A stretch of DNA of 64,000 nucleotides from Vanilla planifolia (taxonomy: Eukaryota; Streptophyta; Magnoliopsida; Asparagales; Orchidaceae). Positions 1 through 14,900 of the stretch are shown here, in pieces. The position numbers and the translations under genes were made by a program. The notes under the pieces are model-generated. The model did not search any database. It saw only the letters and a list, made by a program, of their open reading frames with translations, and was not told the origin of the DNA. The DNA lies in NCBI GenBank assembly GCA_023846275.1, contig JAIUJO010000183.1, forward strand, positions 420,745-484,744, read 5' to 3'. Position 1 is the first letter of the stretch. The number at the start of each line of letters is the position of its first letter.

Positions 1-3000
1 TAATGGTGACATAAGCAAACATTTAGACCTACATGGTAATATAAGCAAATCATAACAAAAACTATGATAAGTAAAATGGATTGTATAGGAAAATTACATT
101 TTAAGATACTAAATAGATCAAGTGTAACATCCCCAATCACCAAATCAAGTGCGAATATAAATACCTTACAAAGTGTGCTAAAAAAAAAAATATTTTTAAA
201 AAATAAAAAAGAAAACTTGGGTAGATACAACTCATTGAGATAAGTCAAACAAAGTTTATTTTATCACAACCATATCTAATTTTAAAATACTACGAATTAC
301 AAAATAAAAATAATAACAACAAATTATTGTTTTAAAATTAAATTAATAAAAGTTAAAATTGAAATGAAAGAATTGAAAAATGTAATGTAATAAATTTAGA
401 CATTTGTAATGGTCATTGAATGGAGATGTAGAGCTACATTGTCAAGCAACAAGATGAAACCCAAAAACTTGAAGAAATAAGATAAATTATTCAAAAAAAT
501 TATATTCAAAGATACCTGGGCATTCAAGTCTAAGATATTTGATCATCAAATCGAGTATGTACCAAAATAAAATATAAAGCATGCTAAGACAAAAAAAAAT
601 ATTTATAATTATAAAAATGAATGTTTAATTTGATAGAGTATGTTAGGGCATGTCCGATTATGTTTGTTTCATCAATATTATAAGTCATTTTGAATAACAA
701 CAAATTAGCAAAAATATATGCATAAATAATAATAAATTATTATTTTTAATTCTAAGAAAATAATTGTTAAAGTTCGATCAAAATAAATTGAAGTAATGTA
801 ATAGATAAAATCAAATTGATGAAATTGTGACATGAGAGAATATTTTTATTTGAAAGTAATTAAATAAATCAAAACAAGAAATTTCAACAAATAAGGTATG
901 TTGCATAAAAATTGGCATTCCAAGAGTTTAAAGAAGATGTAGTGTTAAATCATCAAATCATATACAAATCAAAGTATCATACAATGCATGTTAACATGAT
1001 GGAAAATAAAATATTTAAATTGAACATTTAATCAGATAGAGTGAGTTGATGCAATGACAATGACATTGGTCAAATTTATATCATATGGTATTTTGAATTA
1101 TTATCAATTAAAAATGTAATTAAACACAAATAATAATAAATAATTATTTTTATTAATTAAATATTTATTAAAGCTCATTTGAGATATATTGTAGAAATAT
1201 ATTATAACCTCAAAGAGGTGATGTAAAGGTCACAAGTAGAATTTTAGTTTCATTGCAAAATAAGTAACAATATCTAGTCAAACAACATTAATTATTAAAT
1301 CGACTATGAATAAAAATGGCTCATTAAAATGTATAAACCATAAAAAATAAATGTTTAGTTATATGAAAATCATTAGGATTTGTCCATCGACATTATTTTC
1401 ATCTCAACTAAGGAATATTTTGAATTACTTTAATTAAAAAATACGAAAAGCATGCATTTTCATAAATTATTATTGTAATGTTAAGTAAATATATAATAAT
1501 ACAGAAATGATATAAATTGGAGTCATCCAATTTCTTAATTCAATGGTTTGTAAATGTCATAAATGTGAAAAATCACAAATTCATAGTAATACAACAAAAT
1601 AAAGAAATTGTTGGTAGAAATAAGATGAAGTTACTACAAAAGCTATATTCCAAGGTAATATGTAGACCGAGTGCAATATTCCTAATGTTTAAGTTATGTA
1701 TAAATAAAAATATCTAATAAAGAGTGTCTTAGGATATCAAAATAAGGTATTTAAAAAAAATAAGTTAAATATTTGGGTGAAAAGGTGTCATTTAGATTGG
1801 CTCGATAATATTTTTTTTATCTTACTTAGATCTCATTATGAATTTTTGTAAATTACCAAAGAAAATAAGTAAAAAAATATTAAATTATTCTTTGAATATT
1901 AACTAGAAATATTAAAATTAAAATTTTGCAATGAAAAGAAATGTAATATAATCAAGAAAACTAAATGTCACACTAGAGGAGATTAATAGTTACATTGCAA
2001 TATAATAAGTGAAAGAGACAAATTTGTGGAAAAGAATGGCATGGTAAAGTTACCCTCCAATGTACTAAGGAGATCAAGTAGAACATCCTCAATCATGTAA
2101 TCAAGTACAAGTGAAAATATCTTATAAATTACAAAAATATAATAAAAAATATATAAATATATTAAAATGAATATTTAATAGATAGAGCATGTGGAGATGA
2201 TTAAAACAAACTTTTCCATCTCGTTCAAAATTCATTTTTAGAAAATATGGATTACAAAAACAAATAAGCATAAATAACATTAAAGTATCATCTTAATAAT
2301 ATGTAAATATATTATAGCTAAAATAAGTTAAATTAAGTAATGTATTACAACTAATAAATGTTATTAAAAGGTTCCATGAGAGAAGATGTAAAGTTAATAA
2401 GTAATATAATTAAATAATATCAAAAATTTTTTAGAAAAGTGATAAATATTATCGAAAAATTATTATCCAAGATTCTTAGAAGAACAAATGTATAGTATTG
2501 TTGAGTACCACATTGGTTTGAATCAAAATGACTTGTAAAGCTTATAAACATCTTGAAAATAAAATTTTTTAAATTAAGGGAATTGAAATTTTAATTGAGT
2601 GCAACTTTGGTATTTGTTTCATCTCCTTTGAAACTTGTTTGGACTTTATACAAATTATGAAAGTAATTAAAAAGGGTAACAATAAAACATTATGTAAATA
2701 TTATGTCAAAACATGGTAAAACTAAAGTTATATAAATTGAAATAATGTAATACAAAAAAACTATGGCGATGTAAAGCCTAGAAGAGAAAAGATTTAGAAC
2801 TTCATAGAAATATAAGAAAATCAAAGAAAGCAATTTTAAGAATTTAGATAAATTGCATGGGAACATTTAATTAGAAATTTATTTGGGGGTTGATTGTAGT
2901 ATTGACTATCATCAAATTAGGTGCAAAATAAAATACTTCTTAAAGAGTAACAAAATTTTTGAAAATAAAAATATTTAAAATTAAAAAAAAATTTAAATAG

Positions 3001-3442
3001 ATGTTTCACATGAAGTCGAGTTGAATGGCTTTTGTTTCGTCTTAATCAGGCCTAAAATTTTATTACTAAGAAACAGCAAAATGAATGAGAATAAATAATC
3101 ATAAAAAATTCTTTTATTATTAAGTAAATAATTATTTAATCGATAATGATACAAATTAAAGAAATATAATGTAAGCAAATCAGGAACATATGATAGTAGC
3201 ATGAGAGGTAAAGTTTACCAGAATGTTGCATTCTAATATACTCATAAGAATGACTTGTACACTAATGATTTGAAAATTAGGTAAGAATTATATGCTTTTA
3301 TTATGAATACCAAAATATCAAATAAAAACAATTTTCAATTTCAAAAATCAAATTAAATTGATAGTGCTCGTTTTGACAATTGTAGTGACCTGTATAAAAT
3401 TAACTAATAATAATAATAATAAATCAAGTTCGTTAAAATTTA

Positions 3443-3689
<247 letters not shown>

Positions 3690-3977
3690 CATTCCAAAAA
3701 AGAGAGAAGTTAAAGAAATATAATATAATTAAACCAAAGCGATGTGAAGGCACTATAAGGGTTATTTAGAGTCTCATTATAATACTTGGAAAATCTAAGT
3801 GAAAACTTGAAATAATGACATAAATTGTATGAGAAAGGTAGTCTCCAGTATAGTTAGGATGTCAAGTGTAACACAGTCAACTACTGAATCATATATGAAT
3901 CAAAACATTTCGTAAGCTTTGCAAAAAATTTTGAAAAAATATTTAAAAATATTAAAAGAATATTTCACTTCATTTTT

Positions 3978-4312
3978 TTAAAGGTTTTTATGTCTTATAA
4001 AATATTTTTACTTTTACCAAATTTGGCAATTGAGTATAATACACTTGGTCTCCATAATAACTTGGAATCATTTGTGTAACTCAAAATCTCCTCTAGATTG
4101 AGCTTTACATGTGTTTGAGTTTTTTGTATTTCATTTTTTCAAGTTGTCTCATTTAAATGACAACATGCATTTCCATGAAATTCAAATAATAATTTATTTT
4201 TATGTAGGCTTATTTAGCTTGATGTTCATAGTATTGTGAACGAGGTTTCATTGAGAGAAAGCAAATATCATTAGACTCTTCTCAACAAGCTTAAACCAAA
4301 GCATAATTATTT
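3978..4312 (-). repeat. Inverted satellite island inside the forward block
   Basis: The flanks are forward satellite, but this stretch reads in the reverse register: ggtttttatgtcttataa, then aattgagtataatacacttg, ggtctccataataacttgg, aaaatctcctct, aataataatttattttta, and finally gactcttctcaacaagctt. It covers nearly one whole monomer with an internal deletion near 4,110-4,180. Forward register resumes at about 4,330 (actaccaaagtaaataag). It is best explained as a local inversion or fold-back of a single repeat with small losses at both edges. Edges are approximate. Confidence 0.75.
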
Positions 4313-7300
4313 CCTTTGCCTTGACTAATAGTCAGTGGGAACTACAACATACTACCAAAGTAAATAAGTATAAATAATAAAAAGTTATTATTACAATATT
4401 TTTTAAATAACAAAACAATACAATAAATTTGGATAATCTAAGATTACCGAAAAAAAAAATTGATATAAAAGTTGAAATACAGTTGATTTAGAGTTTCATA
4501 ACAATATAAATTAATTAAATCAAAACATTTAAGAAATGAAAAAAAGTGTACTTAAATGTAGCATTCCAAGATAATAAAGAAATCAAGTGTAACAATATTA
4601 ATCACAAAATCAGGCATAAAATAAAAATAACTCATAAAATATTCGAAATACATTTAAAAGAAAATGTTTGAAATAAGAAGAAAATAAAATTTAATTGGAC
4701 AAAGCCCATTGGGACATGTCTAATGGTTTTTTACTTTTCCTTAATTGATCCTCAATTGGAATTACTATGAACTAATAAATTAAATAAGAAAAAATTTAAA
4801 AATATATTATTTTAATAATAAGAAGGTATATATTTTTATTGAAATTAGTTAAATTGAAGGAGGGCTTTATAACAAATTCATAATGATGTCAATGTCACGT
4901 GTGAGTAGAGTTACAGCTTTGTAGCAATATAACTAAATTAATAGTTTAAGATTTGAAAAAAAAAAGGTTATATTCGACGAAAAAGTTACATTCCAGAAAA
5001 AAATATTGCGGGTAACATTCTTGATTGTCAAATTAGATGTGAATCAAAATTAATCATAATGCATGGCAAATCCATAAAATAGAAAATTTCTTAAAAAATT
5101 AAAAAAATAATGTTTAATTTGATAAAATTTATTGGTACTAGTCCAACAAATGTTTTCCTCATCACAATCATACCTCGTTTGGAATTTTTTTTTCACACTA
5201 GTAAATTTGAAAAAATAATAATTAATCAAAAAGTTTCCAAGTAAAATATTTAGGTTTATAAAAATTAATTTTTAATTAGATAAAGCTTGCTGAGCATATA
5301 ACAAATAATCAAAATCAATAAACATAAATAATGAGAAATTATTATTTCATATTTAAGTAAATATGTATTAAATTTAAAATAAAATAAATCAAAATAATAT
5401 AAGGTAAATAATCACTAAAAAGTTATTTAGGGTTATGTAGTAATATAAAAAACAATGCTAAAAAATTTTAGAAACAAGATAAATTCTAAAAAAATAAGTA
5501 CATTCTTGCTTTTAAAGGAGGTTCACTATAATATCCAAAAAATTCAAAAAAAGTAAGAATAAATATATATTATAAAGTATCCAAGAACATTTCAAAATAA
5601 AATGTTGAAAAATTTAGAAATTTATTTTTAGTTTTATAGAGGTCATAAAGATGACACCAATGATATTTGTTTCATATAAATCAAAGCTAGTTTGGAATTA
5701 CACCAAAATTATAAAACTAACTAAGCATAAATATGAATAAATTGTTATTTTAATATCATGTAAATTTTAATTAAAGTTGACAAATTATTAATTGAAGTAA
5801 TGTAATATAACTAAATTAAAGTAATTTAAAGGTCTCAAGAGATAAAATAAGAGTTACCTGATAGTATAACAAGACCAATCAAAATAATTTAATAAATTGA
5901 GATAAATTGTATGAGAGTGATACAACGACAGAAACAAAGGCTATTGATTGTAATTTTTAAATCATCAAATTAGTTATTATTCAAAACATCTTGTGTAAGT
6001 TATCAAAAGGCAATATTTAAAAAATTTAAACAATACGTTAAAAAATAATTATTCAGAGGGAGCTCATTAAGTTGAATGCAATGATAGTTATTTTGTCTTG
6101 ATGAGACCTCATTTGAAGCTTCTCAAAATTACAAAATTAAATTAGTATAAAATTTAATAACTTATAAATTTAATATTGATTAAATATACATTTAATAAAA
6201 ATGAATAATTTGAAACAATATAATATAACCAAATCAAAATAATATGAGGGACAAATAATAGGAGAAAAGAGGTACATAGCATACTAAATAAATCAAAGAA
6301 AACTTTTGAAGTATTCAGACAATTATATGGGAATTATAAGTTCCATGATGCTAAGGAGTTGAGAGTAACATTATTCGATCATCAAATCAGGTATGAATAA
6401 AAATAGCTCTTAAACCTTGTGAAAGACATGAAAAATAAAATATTTAAATAATTAAAAAAATAAATACTTGATTTTGTAGAGTTCATCTAGATGGGTTCAC
6501 GATGTTTGTTTCATATTAATCAAAATGACTTAAGTATTACTATGTATTACAAAATTAAATAAGCTTAAATTTTAATATTTTGTTATTTGAATACTGGTTA
6601 CATATATATTAAAGCTTAAAAGGGTGAATTAAAGCAAGATAAAAAAATAAATGGAAATTAAAAGTTAAAAGGGATTAATATTATATTGTTAAAATAATAT
6701 TACCAATTTAAATCAAAACATTTTAACAAATGAGAAAATTTATAAGAAAGCTAAATTTCAAGATACTAAGCATAACAAATAAAACTTGCCCCATTGTCAA
6801 ATCTACTATGGTTTGAAATGATTATAAGGCTTGCAAAATCCATTGAAAATAAAATATTTTTAGAAATGAAAACAATTATTTTATTGGATAGTGCTTATAA
6901 AGATGTGCCACATGATGTTTTCTTCATCCCAATCATCCTCACTTAGAATTACTATGTATTGCAAAAATAAATGATCATAAATAGTAATAAATAGCTATTT
7001 TAATCTTAAATAAATTTATATTGCACTAGAAATAAGATAGATTGAGATAATGTCACTTAAGAAAATAAATCCATTATGAAGCACACCTTAAAGAGGATTT
7101 AGTGTAATATATTTACATAACAAAATAAAAGTGTAAAATATGATGTAATGTGATAAATTGTACGAATAAGTTGTATTCCAATATATTAAAGAGATCAAAA
7201 GTATCATCCTCGATCATCAAATGTGGTGCAAATAAAAATATTTTATTAAGCAAGCCAAAAAATTGAAAATAAAATATTTTTAAATATAAATATATGTATT

Positions 7301-7510
7301 TAATTTGATAGACGTCATCAAGATGAGTATAATAATATTTTTTTAATCTAAAATGGATCTCATTTACGATTAATATAATTACTAAATAAATAAACTTAAA
7401 TAATTATAAATTATTATTTTTTTATTAAGTAAGTATATATTAAATCTCAAATAAGACATGGTGAAGAAAAAATAATTTAATTTAATCAAAGTGATATAGA
7501 GGTCACATTA

Positions 7511-8812
7511 CTTCCAAGGAGCCTACTAACATTCTATGGCAGTAAAAGAGCTTATTATGGTGTACACGTGTGGTACAAGGTCCCTACTATCGACTAACAA
7601 GTGAACGATAGGCCTAGGTAGTGAATGTTAGCATAGATTTTGACTTAGAAGTGTTAAGTAACAATCTTACACATGATAGCTTTGCATCACTGGCTCTTCA
7701 ACAAAGCATAATGACAAATCATGTGAATTAATTGTCCATCTTACAGTAGATTGAATTATTATCTTGACATGTTGATTCGTATTGTAAAACAAATATATGT
7801 TGTGAGAATCTAAACCAAGTCCACATTCGCAATGGGTGGGAAAATAGTCCAACATTTATTTAATTTTACTTACTATAACAGGAAGAGCCAAAAATTAAGG
7901 ATTAAAATGAAATTTTGCTATGAATGTTTGGCAAGCTAGTTATCTCTTTCAGAACTTTTCTTACATACAAGCTTCAAATTCTAAAATTAAAAGGATCAAT
8001 AAGTCATGCTTTCACTATTCAATTTCATGATAAAATTTAGAAATGACTAACTTTTTACACATTTTCATCAAACGAGATTCCTATAATTGTTGGGGTCATC
8101 TTAGGATGGCTGTGTTATCTTTTAATAGAGATGCCACAATAGATAATCTCTCTACTAACAATGACCTCTACATGGATTGATCCCCTTAGGTGAGACTTCG
8201 AGACAAAAGGAGGTGCTTAGCCCCCTCCATCTAGCAAAATAAATAAAATAACATTAAAAATAATGGTATTTCAATTCCATTCTCATTTCAACTTTAACTT
8301 ATGCTAAACCTTTCAAGTAATTTCACAAAGTCGAGCAAGAGTCAACACCAATGGGCCTTTTTTCCCCTGTAATTCCATCTTGATTTCTCAACATTATAGA
8401 AAGGAATAGTAGAAATCTTATTAATCCAATAATGCCCATCTTGATTTAGTTGATGAGGTATTTGGCTACCTTAAAAGGGTCCTTACTACTCAAGTAATTT
8501 ACCTGTCTGTAGCAAAATTTGTTAACTTTGTCAATCAAAGTAATGGATAGAAATCACAAATTTTGAAAATCCTAAAGGACCATTGCAATTCTTTGTTTTA
8601 ATGAAATAATCATATTACTAATGTATTTATCAATTCAGAGTTGATTGTTCACCACAATGTTAGAGTGTAGTTGGACATCAAAACCTTACTTTTGGTTCAC
8701 AACGCATTACCAATTTGGTTTACCACAAGTAGCCCACTTGAGCCAAGACTTGTTGGCTCAACTATGGAAAGCAACTAAGTCTTCCTGCTTATTTAAAGTT
8801 TGAGGATAAGTT
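7511..8812 (-). mobile_element. 5'-truncated, decayed Ty3/gypsy chromovirus insertion
   Basis: Satellite stops at ggtcaca (about 7,508) and resumes at about 8,813 (ggatttataaaaagatttc), so this is foreign DNA within one monomer; about 100 bp of the monomer is missing. On the minus strand the right part resembles plant chromovirus integrase C-terminus and chromodomain (see the pseudogene entry). About 7,511-8,360 would then be the downstream non-coding/LTR part. It contains a purine-rich minus-strand run ending GGAGGGGGC (near 8,217-8,233), but I could not place an LTR start, LTR end or target duplication. A 62-codon minus-strand ORF at 7,667-7,855 matches nothing I recognise and is probably chance. 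Confidence 0.5.
8365..8800 (-). pseudogene. Integrase C-terminus plus chromodomain remnant (chromovirus)
   Basis: Read on the minus strand from about 8,800 downward. A segment near 8,735-8,795 resembles the integrase stretch just after the catalytic Glu; a readable piece is KSWLKWATCGKPNW. Near 8,620-8,680 is VNNQL, stop, IDKYISNMIISLKQRI, matching the usual helical region after the core. Near 8,500 is a TACAGACAGG piece resembling the Tyr-Arg-Gln stretch of the GPF/Y region. At about 8,370-8,470 the nucleotides resemble the chromodomain (a Lys-Trp, Gly-Leu, Glu-Ser, Ala-Thr-Trp spacing). Frames shift repeatedly and stops are frequent, so it cannot encode an integrase. Assignment rests on nucleotide-level similarity judged by eye; the Reina/Galadriel-type lineage is a guess. 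Confidence 0.45.
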
Positions 8813-11800
8813 AAGGGATTTATAAAAAGATTTCAATGTTCTGTTTCAAGATACTAAGGAAGTCATGTATAACATCCTCAATTATTAAATCATGTATGAA
8901 TCAAAATATCTCATAAAACATGTAAAAATCATAGAAATGATTTTTTAAGAAATGTAAAAATTAATTTTCAATTAGATGAAAAAATTGAGATGAGCTCAAT
9001 GACATTTGTTTCATCTAGTTCTAATCTTCTAGAGAATTACTTTGAAATAACAAAGTAAACAAGAATAAATAATGAAAAATATTATCATACTATTAAGGAC
9101 ATATATTTTAAAATTAAAATGAGATAAATTGAAAAATATATTATTATTAAATAAAAAAAAAGTGGTGGTAACACGGGAGGAGATTTAGAGTATATTGTAA
9201 TAAAAAAAAATTTCAGAAAGAAAATGGAGAAAAGAGACAAATTATAATTGAATATACATAAAAAAAATACTGAGGAGATTTAGTGTCACTTGCACAATAG
9301 TCAAATCAAATGCAAATAAAAATATCTCATAAATCAAACAAAAATCTTAGAACATAAAACTTCTTAAAATATGAAAATAAATATTTAAATTAATAGAGCC
9401 CATCAAGAAGAGTCCTACAATTTTTATGCTTCCTCAATCAAGCATTTCTCTAAGTTAATAAATTGATTAATTTTATCACAACCAAATTAAAATGATTAAT
9501 AGGTCAAGTGAGAGTAGATTTGGAGTTAAATAGTAATACAACCAAGTCATTGCAAAAAAAACTTTAAAGAAATGAGATAATTGGCATAACAAATTGAATT
9601 CTAAGAGATCAAGTGAAATATTCATGATTGTCAAAATAGGTATAATAAAAATGTTTGCTAAAGCTTGCCAAAACAAAAGAAAATAAATTATCCAAAATAA
9701 AATAATCAATATTTAGTTTAGTAGAGCGTATGGTAAAAAGTCCTGCAGTGCTTTTTTGTCTCGATTTGACCTTTTTAAGAATTATTGCGAATTGCAAAAA
9801 AAAAGAGTAAAAATAATTATAATTCAAAAATTTAGTAAGTAATTGATAAATCTAAAATAAGATAAATTGATGCAATGTAGTACAACAAAATAAAAGTAAA
9901 GTAAATATTAGTTGAGAAGAGATCTAGAGTTACATAATAATATAAGCTAACTAGAATAAAATATTTAAAGAAATAAGATAAATTGTATAAGAAATTTTAT
10001 TTTAATATAATAAGGAAATCGAGTAAAACATCCTTGATCATCAAATTTAAAAAAAATAAAATATCTCATAAAGCATGCAGAAACATAAAAAAATAAAATA
10101 CTTAAAATTTAGAAGGGAATATTTAACTTCATAGTGCTCTTTAAGATGGGTAAATGGATTTTTATTTTTTCTTGATTGGACCTCATTTGGAATAAGGGTG
10201 AATCACAACACTATATAAGTATAAATGAAAAAATAATTATTCAATATTAAATAAATATATATTAAAGTTAAATTTTTTTTAATTAAAACAATGTAATATA
10301 ACTAACTTATACCAATGTAATGGTCGCAAGGGTAGTGGTTTAGAGTTTCATAATAAAATAAAGAAATCAAGGTGAAAATTTTGAATAATCGAGATAAATT
10401 TGATATGTTGTTTATCAAAATGCTTAGGAGTTCCAGTACAACATCCGTATTCATCAAATTTTATATGAATCAATAATCAACAAAGCTAACGTAATGTTAT
10501 TAAAAGTAATTTTTTTTACAAAATGTATATTTTTTAAAAATTTTATTTAGATGACATTGCCAACATTTTTCTACTCATGCCTCGTTTAGAATTATAACAA
10601 CAAAAAAATGTAAATATAAATTTTCAATTTAATATTATGTAGATATATGTATTAAAGTTAAAATGAAAAAAAAATCAAAGTATTGCAATATTAAAAATTG
10701 AAGTAATGTAATGTATGAAAAATTAAAGCACTTAAAAAAGTCAAAGTGATATAACAAATAAAATAAAAAACTATAAATAAATGAGATAAATTATATAAAA
10801 TTGTTGCATTACAATTTACGTGATAATATAGTCTAAGATCCTGAGCTACTATATTAGATACAACCTAAAAATGACTTGTAATATTTGCATAAACCTTATA
10901 TAATAAAATGCTGAAAAAAATATAAAAAGAATTATTTAAAGGAAAGAGCTCTCAAGGTGAGTGCAACAATGTTAATTTCGTCTCAATGAAAATTTGTTGG
11001 GAATTTTTGAGATTTACCAAAGTAAATTAACACAAACAATAATAAATTATTATTGTAATCTAAATAAGATATGTATTAAATGTTTAATGTAATAAATTAT
11101 TTAAAAATTTATAGACCAAGATATTTAAGAGATTGAGCACATCTTTCCAGCTTATGAAATTATGTTTGAATCTAAATGACTTGTAATGTATGCTAATTCC
11201 ATTGAATGTGAAATAATTAAAATATAAAGGATAATATTTAACTAAATAATGCTCATAGTGTTAAGCCAAATAACTTTCTTGTCATCCTGACCAATCCTCG
11301 AAGGACATTATTATGAATTAAAAAATAAATCAATATAAATAAATATAAATAATTATAAATCATTATAAATAATAACAATTAATAAGAAATAATTTTTTTA
11401 ATTTAAAGCAAATATTTGTTAATGTCGAAATTAGATTAATTGAAGCAAATTATTATAACCAAATCAAAGTAATATAATTGTCACATGAGAGGAGGATAAG
11501 TGTTTTATATTATTAAAACCAGTTCAAATTGAAAAATTTGACGAAATGAGAAATTATGTGAGAATGTTGCATTTGAAGATACTGAGAAAGCTACGTGAAA
11601 TGTACTTAATCTTTAAATCATGTAAGAATCAAGATATCTCATAAAGCTTAGGAAAAACCAAGAAAAATATTTAAAAATATTAAAAAATAATTTAATTATA
11701 TAGAGCTCAAATAAAAAAAATAAAATGAAATAAGCTAAATTGTATAAAAAGTTTGCAATGAAACATACTAAGTACATGGATTTAAACATCAATGATCATA

Positions 11801-11967
11801 AATCAATTACGTATCAAAATTTCGCATAAAATATGATAAAATATAACAAAATAAAATATTTAAAAATATGAAAGGTCAATATTTCATTGGATAGAGCTTG
11901 TCAAGATAAGCTAAAAAACCTTCATTTAGAATTACTATGAATATACAACGTAAATATATTTAAAAGT

Positions 11968-11986
11968 ATAATATATATATATATTT
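11968..11986. repeat. Short (AT)n tract in a satellite monomer
   Basis: About nine AT units at the atatattaaag register of the monomer, followed by ttaagatgacataaat, the degenerate gctaaaatgagataaatt segment. It is an early-stage example of the expansions seen elsewhere at this register. Confidence 0.85.
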
Positions 11987-14900
11987 AAGATGACATAAAT
12001 CCAATAAATTTAATATAACCAAATGAAACCTATGAAAAAGTCATATGAGAGGGGAAATAAAATTCATACTAACAGAATGAAATAAAACATAAAAGTTTGA
12101 ACAAATTAGTTAAATAGCAAAGGAGTGTTGCAATCATAGATACAAAGGAAATTTAGTCAAACATCCTAATTAATGTAACCATGCACCAATAAAAATCCTT
12201 TTAAAAATGCATTAATACTGATGAATATAACATATTTAATAGTATTAAAATAAATATTTAGATTTGTAAAGTACATTGATACTAGTTTGATGAAGTTTTT
12301 TTCATTTAAAACTAACCACTTTTTGAATTATTGTTAATTAGAAAAATAAAATTTCATAAAATATAATAAATTATTATTTTAATATTATATCAATATATAT
12401 TAAAGCTAAATTTAGATAAATTTAATTTATGAATTGTAAGAAAATGAAAGAAAAGTAAATGTTACACAAAAAGTGATCTAGAGTCTCACTATGATATATT
12501 CAAATTGAAGAAAACAATTTGAGAAAATATGATAAATTATATACGAAAGTTATATTCTATGACACTAAGTAGATCAAGTGTAACAGATGTGATTATTAAA
12601 TTAGTTAGGAATAAAAATATGTTATGAAAGTTTCAAAGCCAAAGAAAATGAAATTTAGAATAATGTATAAAATTAATTTTTAATGTTATAGATCACGTTT
12701 AGAAGTGTGCAAGAATGCTTGTTTCATCTCGATCAGATCTAATTTTGAAATTACTTCAAGTTATCAAAGTACGTAAGCATAAATATTTGTAATGTATTAT
12801 TTTAATATAAAGTAAGTTTGTATTAAAGTTGAAATAAGATAAATTTTGTCAATACTATTTATCCAGACAAAGTAAATATAAATACAATGTGAGAGGAGAT
12901 TTGGAGTTACATAATGATACAACAAAATGAAATGAATAATTTGAAGAATTTAAATAAATTATAATAGGAAATTACATTTTGAGGCACATAGAGGATCTAT
13001 TATAAGATCCTTGATTGTCAAATATAAATAACAGAGAATGTCTCAATAAAATGGAAACCCTTAAAAACTAAAAACATAAAATAATATATAAATTAATAAT
13101 CTAATTTGATAAAGCTAGATGAGATGAGTGAAAGCTTGTTCATTTAATCTTAATTAGAATTGGTTTTGAATTATTAAGAATTACAAAAGAAAATAAGCAT
13201 AATTAATAAAAAATAATTACTTTAATATTAGTTAATCAATATAGTTGAAATTAGATAAATTGGAGCAATGTAACTCATATATATGAATAACATGTAAATG
13301 TTATATGATATGAGATTTAGAATTATAAAGAAATAAAACAAAATAAAAGGTAACAATTTGAATAAATGTGATACAATGTAATAGAAAATTGCATTTAAAG
13401 GTACCAAGTTGATAAAGTGTAACTTATTTGATGATTAAATTGAGCATTAATTTAAACATCTCTTAAAGCATACAAAAATTCTAGAAAAAATATTCAAAAA
13501 ATAAAAAATATTTATGTTCTATATATGTATATATTAAAGCTAAAATAACACGTATTGCATACAAAATTTACATTCAAATGTACCAAGAGATTGAGTGCAA
13601 CTTGCAAAATCATCTATTTAAGATTTAGTCAAAATGCCTCATCATGCACGCAATATCCTTTGAATATAAAATATCAAAAAAAAATATATATTATATTTGA
13701 CAAAACTCATCGAGATGACCCAAATCATTTTTATTTTTACTTGACCAACCCTTGTACTAGTTGACTCTAAATTATCAGAATCAATAAATAAAAAATATTA
13801 AAAAATACTTTAATGTCCAGTAATGATTTATTAATCCTAATATGAGATTAATTGAAGTATGCAATACAATTATTTATTATAGGAAAGCTTTATTTAGTGA
13901 TATTAAGGTGATCAAGTGTAAGATCACAATCATTAAATAAAGAATGGGGTATAATATCCAATAAAACATGAAAAATCATAAAAATAAATTATTTTAAAAA
14001 TAAATAAAATGAGTATTTAATTTGATAAAACTCATCAGTATTTGTCCAATGACATTTTTTCAAGCCCCTATAAAAGCTCTAGAATTACTATGAATAATAA
14101 AAATAATTTAAGATAAATGATGAAAAATTAATATTTTATTATTTAAAAAATATTTTTTAAAAACTAAAATAGATAAATTCAAGTAATGAAATATAATAAA
14201 ATGAAAATGTTGCAAAGCTAACCGAACATGAGTTATAGAGTTACAAAGTGATATAATAAACTAAAATCAAACTAGTTGAAGGAATGAGATGAATCGAATA
14301 AAACTCTTACATTTAAACATATTAAGAAGTTCAATGGAGACGTCCTCAATATTCAATTATAGTACAAATCAAATTGTGTCATAAATCATTCCAAAACCCA
14401 AAGGAATAAAATAACTAAAAGTTTAAAAATTAATATTTAAATTGATAAAAATCATTTAGAGGATTCAGTGAAATTTGTTTTATCTTGATTAAATGTCATT
14501 TGAATTTTTAAGAGTTAGCTAACAAAATGAGCAAAAATTGTATGAAAGTTTATTTTAATATTAAATAAATAGATATTAAAGCTTAAATGAGCTAAATTAA
14601 ACATTGTATTTAAACAACTAGTAGCAATCAAAAGGTAAAATTTTTTTATAAATTACATAAATTATATAAGAAAATTAAATTCTAAGATTCGAAGGAAATT
14701 GAGTGAAATATACATGATCATTTATTTACGTACCATTGGAAATGTCTTGTAAAGTATGCTAAAAATAAAGAAAAAAAATGTTTTAAAAAAATATAAAAAT
14801 TAATATTTAATTGAATATATTGTAAAATGTATACAAATAAAAAATTATAAATTTAGTATCAAGTAAAGAAATATTAAAGTTGAGAAATGATAAAGTGAAG

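Noticed and set aside
1517..1717. Short satellite ORFs of 60-99 codons (here, and for example 31,090-31,389, 33,865-34,146, 48,371-48,613)
   Set aside because: They fall at varying registers of a non-coding satellite on both strands, have no conserved start or domain, and are not shared by neighbouring monomers.
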